Origin: Paraburkholderia sp. SOS3
GTDB taxonomy: Bacteria; Pseudomonadota; Gammaproteobacteria; Burkholderiales; Burkholderiaceae
Assembly: GCF_001922345.1 (NCBI RefSeq)
Contig: NZ_CP018812.1
Coordinates: 62,001-126,000 of the forward strand
DNA: 64,000 nt
Direction of reading: 5' to 3'
Shown here piece after piece: positions 60,639-64,000 of this stretch. The notes under the pieces are model-generated. The model was not told the DNA's origin, ran no database searches, and saw only the letters and a list, made by a program, of their open reading frames with translations. The translations under genes and the position numbers were made by a program. Position 1 is the first letter of the stretch; the number at the start of each line of letters is the position of its first letter.

Positions 60639-61661
60639 ATGCGCGCCCCCACCCCCGCCGAAGTGCTGTTTGACGGCGAAGCGCCGCCCACCGTCCTGCC
60701 TGCCTGCGACCACTACGCCGGCAGCGAGAAGCTGATGCTCAAGTCGCTTGCGCTGCAACAGGAGCTCGGTCCGGTATTCGACGTCACGCTCGATTGCGAA
60801 GACGGCGCGCAGGTCGGGCGCGAAGCCGAACACGCGGAACTCGTCGCGTCGCTGCTCGGCAGCGAGCACGATCGCTACCATCGTGTCGGCGTGCGTATCC
60901 ACGATTTCGATCACCCGCATTGGCGCGACGACGTGCGTCTGATCTTGCGCGCCGCGAAGCGTGCGCCCGCGTATATCACGCTGCCGAAAATCCGCAGCGT
61001 GCCCGATGCCGCCGAAATGTGCGCATTCATCGACGCAACGCGCCGCGAACTCGGCATCGCGCAGCGCGTGCCTGTGCAACTGCTCGTCGAAACGCATGGC
61101 GCGCTCGCGCGCACGTTCGACCTCGCCGCACTGCCGGGCGTAGAAGCGCTGAGCTTCGGCCTGATGGACTTCGTCTCGGCGCACGACGGCGCGATTCCCG
61201 ATACCGCGATGCGCTCGCCGGGGCAGTTCGATCATCCGCTCGTACGGCGCGCAAAGCTCGAAATCGCCGCGGCGTGCCATGCGCATGGAAAGGTGCCGTC
61301 GCATAACGTCTCGACCGAAGTACGCGATATGCGTGTCGTGGCCGACGATGCCGCGCGGGCACGCGACGAATTCGGCTACACGCGCATGTGGAGCATCCAC
61401 CCGGCGCAGATTGAGCCAATCGTGTCCGCGTTCGCGCCGCGCGACGACGAGATCGCGACGGCCAGCGAGATTCTGCTTGCCGCGCAGGCCGCGCAGTGGG
61501 GCCCCACGCGTTATCGGGACACGTTGCACGATCGTGCGAGCTATCGCTACTACTGGTCCGTGTTGCGCCGCGCGCGTTCGACGGGACGCACCGTGCCCGA
61601 GCAAGCCGCACCGCTGTTCGGCGACGCCGCCGGCGCCGGGCCGGTGCGCACGCAAGGCTAA
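60639..61661 (+). CDS. CitE-like CoA-ester lyase (HpcH/HpaI aldolase family)
   Basis: This 340-residue TIM-barrel protein is of the CitE/malyl-CoA lyase family. [13 protein letters not shown] (about 51-63), [25 protein letters not shown] and the Glu in [12 protein letters not shown] provide the acidic metal- and substrate-binding residues; [14 protein letters not shown] closes the barrel. Members cleave or hydrolyse malyl-, citramalyl- or related CoA esters; the exact substrate is unknown. ATG at 60639 preferred; the TTG four codons upstream lacks an RBS. It is 32 bases before prpC, suggesting shared expression in C3/C4 acid metabolism. Confidence 0.88.
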   Translation: MRAPTPAEVLFDGEAPPTVLPACDHYAGSEKLMLKSLALQQELGPVFDVTLDCEDGAQVGREAEHAELVASLLGSEHDRYHRVGVRIHDFDHPHWRDDVRLILRAAKRAPAYITLPKIRSVPDAAEMCAFIDATRRELGIAQRVPVQLLVETHGALARTFDLAALPGVEALSFGLMDFVSAHDGAIPDTAMRSPGQFDHPLVRRAKLEIAAACHAHGKVPSHNVSTEVRDMRVVADDAARARDEFGYTRMWSIHPAQIEPIVSAFAPRDDEIATASEILLAAQAAQWGPTRYRDTLHDRASYRYYWSVLRRARSTGRTVPEQAAPLFGDAAGAGPVRTQG

Positions 61662-61693
61662 CCACGGCAATGCACACAAGGAGAGCGCTGGAG

Positions 61694-62896
61694 ATGAGCG
61701 ACACGACGACGCAAACGCCTGCTTCGCAATCCGCTGCACAATCGGGCGGCACGGCCCAAGGCGCATTCAAACCGAAGAAATCGGTCGCGCTGTCGGGCGT
61801 GACGGCCGGCAATACCGCGCTGTGCACGGTCGGCCGCACCGGCAACGACCTGCACTACCGCGGCTACGACATTCTCGATCTCGCGGGCGCCTGCGAATTC
61901 GAGGAGATCGCGCATCTGCTCGTGCACGGCAAGCTGCCGAACCTCGCCGAGCTGGCCGCGTACAGAACGAAGCTCAAGGCGATGCGCGGCCTGCCCGCGA
62001 ACGTGAAAGCCGTGCTCGAATGGATTCCGGCCGCCGCGCATCCGATGGACGTCATGCGCACCGGCGTCTCGGCGCTGGGCACCGTGCTGCCCGAGAAGGA
62101 CGATCACAGCGTCGCCGGCGCACGCGATATCGCCGATCGCCTGATGGCGTCACTGGGCTCGATGCTGCTCTACTGGTATCACTACTCGCACAACGGCCGG
62201 CGCATCGAGGTCGAAACCGACGACGACTCGATCGGCGGCCACTTCCTGCATCTGCTGCACGGCACGCCGCCGTCGAAGTCGTGGGTCGACGCGATGCACG
62301 TGTCGCTGAACTTGTATGCCGAGCACGAGTTCAATGCGTCGACGTTCGCGGGGCGCGTGATCGCGGGCACGGGCGCGGACATCTATTCGGCCATCACCGG
62401 CGCGATCGGCGCGCTGCGCGGGCCGAAGCACGGCGGCGCGAACGAGGCGGCATTCGAGGTGCAAACGCGCTACCGGAACCCGGACGAAGCCGAAGCCGAC
62501 ATCCGCAGGCGCGTGGAAAACAGGGAAGTCGTGATCGGCTTCGGGCACCCGGTCTACACGACCGGCGACCCGCGCAACAAGGTGATCCGGGAAGTCGCGA
62601 AGAAGCTGTCGAAGGAGGCGAACAACACGAAGCTGTTCGACATCGCCGAGCGGCTCGAGACGGTGATGTGGGACGCCAAGAAGATGTTCCCGAATCTCGA
62701 CTGGTTCAGCGCCGTGTCGTACCACATGATGGGCGTGCCGACCGCGATGTTCACGCCCGTGTTCGTGATCGCGCGCACGAGCGGCTGGAGCGCGCACATC
62801 ATCGAGCAGCGCATCGACAACAAGATCATCCGGCCGAGCGCGAATTACACGGGGCCGGAGAATTTGAAGTTCGTGGCGCTAAATAGGAGAAAATAG
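61694..62896 (+). CDS. prpC: 2-methylcitrate synthase
   Basis: PrpC condenses propionyl-CoA with oxaloacetate in the methylcitrate cycle. It has 400 residues from the ATG at 61694, with AAGGAG ten bases upstream; an ATG at 61670 is possible, and the longer frame reaches into the previous gene. The two active-site His lie in [15 protein letters not shown] and [13 protein letters not shown], and the Asp in [20 protein letters not shown] (in part). The short N-terminus and [20 protein letters not shown] start distinguish it from GltA. Next come an exported protein and prpD. Confidence 0.95.
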   Translation: MSDTTTQTPASQSAAQSGGTAQGAFKPKKSVALSGVTAGNTALCTVGRTGNDLHYRGYDILDLAGACEFEEIAHLLVHGKLPNLAELAAYRTKLKAMRGLPANVKAVLEWIPAAAHPMDVMRTGVSALGTVLPEKDDHSVAGARDIADRLMASLGSMLLYWYHYSHNGRRIEVETDDDSIGGHFLHLLHGTPPSKSWVDAMHVSLNLYAEHEFNASTFAGRVIAGTGADIYSAITGAIGALRGPKHGGANEAAFEVQTRYRNPDEAEADIRRRVENREVVIGFGHPVYTTGDPRNKVIREVAKKLSKEANNTKLFDIAERLETVMWDAKKMFPNLDWFSAVSYHMMGVPTAMFTPVFVIARTSGWSAHIIEQRIDNKIIRPSANYTGPENLKFVALNRRK

Positions 62897-62998
62897 CGTC
62901 CGCTGTGCGCATTCGGGGCGCGCCCAGTCACCCCGGCGGCCCGGTTTCCAACCGGCCGCGCACGATTAATCGATATTAGATAGAAAGGTTCAATTGTC

Positions 62999-63502
62999 AT
63001 GAAAAAGCTGCTGATCGCTGCCGTTGTCGGCGCACTGTCTTCGACGCTGCTGGTCACCGCGGAAAGCGCTTCCGCCGAGACGTCGAGCACAACGACGAAA
63101 AAGCCCGCCGCAAAGGCGAAAGCCCCGCAACCGAGGCGCCTGTTCAAGCGCAAGCCGAATCCGGTGAAAGAAGCGAAAGTCGATCCGATCCCGGAAGGTT
63201 CGCAAAAGTGGACTTGTAAGGAAGGCCTGTCTTTCGACATGAAGGGCGACATGAAGCGCGACCAGATCGTCACGGTCCACTGGGCCAACAAGAACTACCA
63301 GTTGCCGCGCGAAGCGACGACAACGGGCGCCGACCGCTTCCACGACGCGGCGAGCGGCCTCGACATGGTCGTCATCCCGACCAAGGCAATGCTGTTCTCC
63401 GACAAGGAAGGCGAGCGTCTGGCCGACGAATGCAAGACGGCCGCGATGATGCAAGGCGCACCGGCTGCGACGCAATCGAACGCGCTCGACAAGACGCAGT
63501 AA
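62999..63502 (+). CDS. Exported protein with MliC-like (lysozyme inhibitor) domain
   Basis: This 167-residue protein has a signal peptide (1-27, KKLLIAAVVGALSSTLLVTA...SASA), then a Lys/Pro-rich linker (28-65) and a compact domain of about 80 residues. The domain has two Cys (KWTCKEG and ADECKTA) and the pattern VHWANKNYQLPREATTTGAD, resembling the LP-x-x-x-S-A/T-G-A motif of membrane-bound C-type lysozyme inhibitors (MliC/PliC). It lacks a lipobox Cys, so it should be periplasmic. It sits between prpC and prpD with no obvious metabolic link. The domain assignment is by eye. Confidence 0.7.
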   Translation: MKKLLIAAVVGALSSTLLVTAESASAETSSTTTKKPAAKAKAPQPRRLFKRKPNPVKEAKVDPIPEGSQKWTCKEGLSFDMKGDMKRDQIVTVHWANKNYQLPREATTTGADRFHDAASGLDMVVIPTKAMLFSDKEGERLADECKTAAMMQGAPAATQSNALDKTQ

Positions 63503-63573
63503 TTGACGCGCAGTAATTGCCGCAGTAATCGCCATACCAGGAAGCAACGTCAGGTCTTAACAGGAAAATCTCG

Positions 63574-64000
63574 ATGTCCGCACCGATCTCCAACGTCCGC
63601 CCTGAACCGGACAAAGTTCTCGTCGATATCGTCGACTATGTGCTGAATGACAAGATCGACAGCGCACTCGCGCTCGAAACGGCACGCAACTGCCTGATCG
63701 ACACGCTCGGCTGCGGACTCGAGGCCCTCTCCTACCCCGCCTGCACGAAGCTGATGGGACCGATCGTGCCCGGCACGATCGTCCCGAACGGCGCAAAAGT
63801 GCCGGGCACCCAGTTCCAGCTCGACCCGGTTCAGGCCGCCTTCAATATCGGCGCGATGATCCGCTGGCTCGACTTCAACGACACCTGGCTGGCCGCCGAA
63901 TGGGGCCATCCGTCCGACAACCTCGGCGGCATTCTCGCCACCGCCGACTGGCTCTCGCGCAACGCCATCGCCAGCGGCAAAAAACCGCTCGCCATGAAAG
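63574..64000 (+). CDS. prpD: 2-methylcitrate dehydratase, MmgE/PrpD family (5' part)
   Basis: The first 142 codons are in the window and the gene runs off the right edge. PrpD dehydrates 2-methylcitrate to 2-methyl-cis-aconitate. Visible family features are [33 protein letters not shown], and the active-site region [26 protein letters not shown] (core RWLDFNDTW and GHPSDNLG). The ATG at 63574 follows AGGAAAATCTCG. Order prpC-exported protein-prpD on one strand. Confidence 0.93.
   Translation, partial: MSAPISNVRPEPDKVLVDIVDYVLNDKIDSALALETARNCLIDTLGCGLEALSYPACTKLMGPIVPGTIVPNGAKVPGTQFQLDPVQAAFNIGAMIRWLDFNDTWLAAEWGHPSDNLGGILATADWLSRNAIASGKKPLAMK

Overview
The window is a high-GC, gene-dense stretch typical of a Burkholderiaceae chromosome (Burkholderia / Paraburkholderia / Trinickia type). 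I base this on gene order: the leuCDB-asd-fimV-truA-trpF-trpB-DNA methyltransferase-trpA-accD-folC-SPOR-cvpA-purF-metZ string beside a gntR-sdhCDAB-sdhE-gltA block and a divergent mdh is the arrangement I know from that family. No rRNA, tRNA, CRISPR array, integrase or transposase was recognised.

Layout. (1) 1-1234: the start of an exported protein leaving the window on the left, and a DUF1345-type membrane protein. (2) 1880-20785: seven tightly packed plus-strand genes for alpha-glucan and trehalose metabolism (glgE, treS-maltokinase fusion, glgB, glgX, treZ, malQ, treY). Together they form a cycle: trehalose to maltose to maltose-1-phosphate to linear glucan to branched glucan, and back to trehalose through TreY/TreZ, with GlgX and MalQ trimming chains. 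(3) 20834-24619: a CBS/CorC transporter-like membrane protein, a degenerate histidine kinase, an FKBP isomerase and an AraC regulator. (4) 24674-43964, minus strand: the conserved biosynthetic string for Leu, Trp, the aspartate family, fatty acid, folate, purine and Met. metZ sits behind its own extended -10 promoter, a SAM-II-type riboswitch and an intrinsic terminator whose loop can pair with the riboswitch. A beta-class DNA methyltransferase lies between trpB and trpA.

(5) 44257-52602, minus strand, bounded by terminators at 44145-44180 and 52824-52858: an accessory R-body (refractile body, reb) island. It has a Crp/Fnr regulator, an ECF-like sigma factor, five Reb-family proteins (one with a long Ala/Pro-rich leader), a nitrilase-superfamily enzyme of lower GC, a small multi-pass membrane protein, a secreted PHB-depolymerase-like esterase, helical proteins of unknown function and a GH24 endolysin-type lysozyme with an intact E-D-T triad. 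This is the most unusual part of the window: a contractile-ribbon locus apparently packaged with lysis-type and polymer-degrading enzymes. (6) 52927-64000: gltA, sdhE, sdhBADC and gntR on the minus strand; then, divergently, mdh, a CitE-like lyase, prpC, an MliC-like exported protein and the start of prpD. A perfect 24-bp palindrome between gntR and mdh, abutting a good sigma-70 promoter, is probably the GntR operator and ties the regulator to the TCA-cycle genes on both sides.

Start codons were chosen from ribosome-binding sites, overlaps and family length; several differ from the longest possible frame and are explained per gene. All functional calls come from motifs and family knowledge, with no database search.
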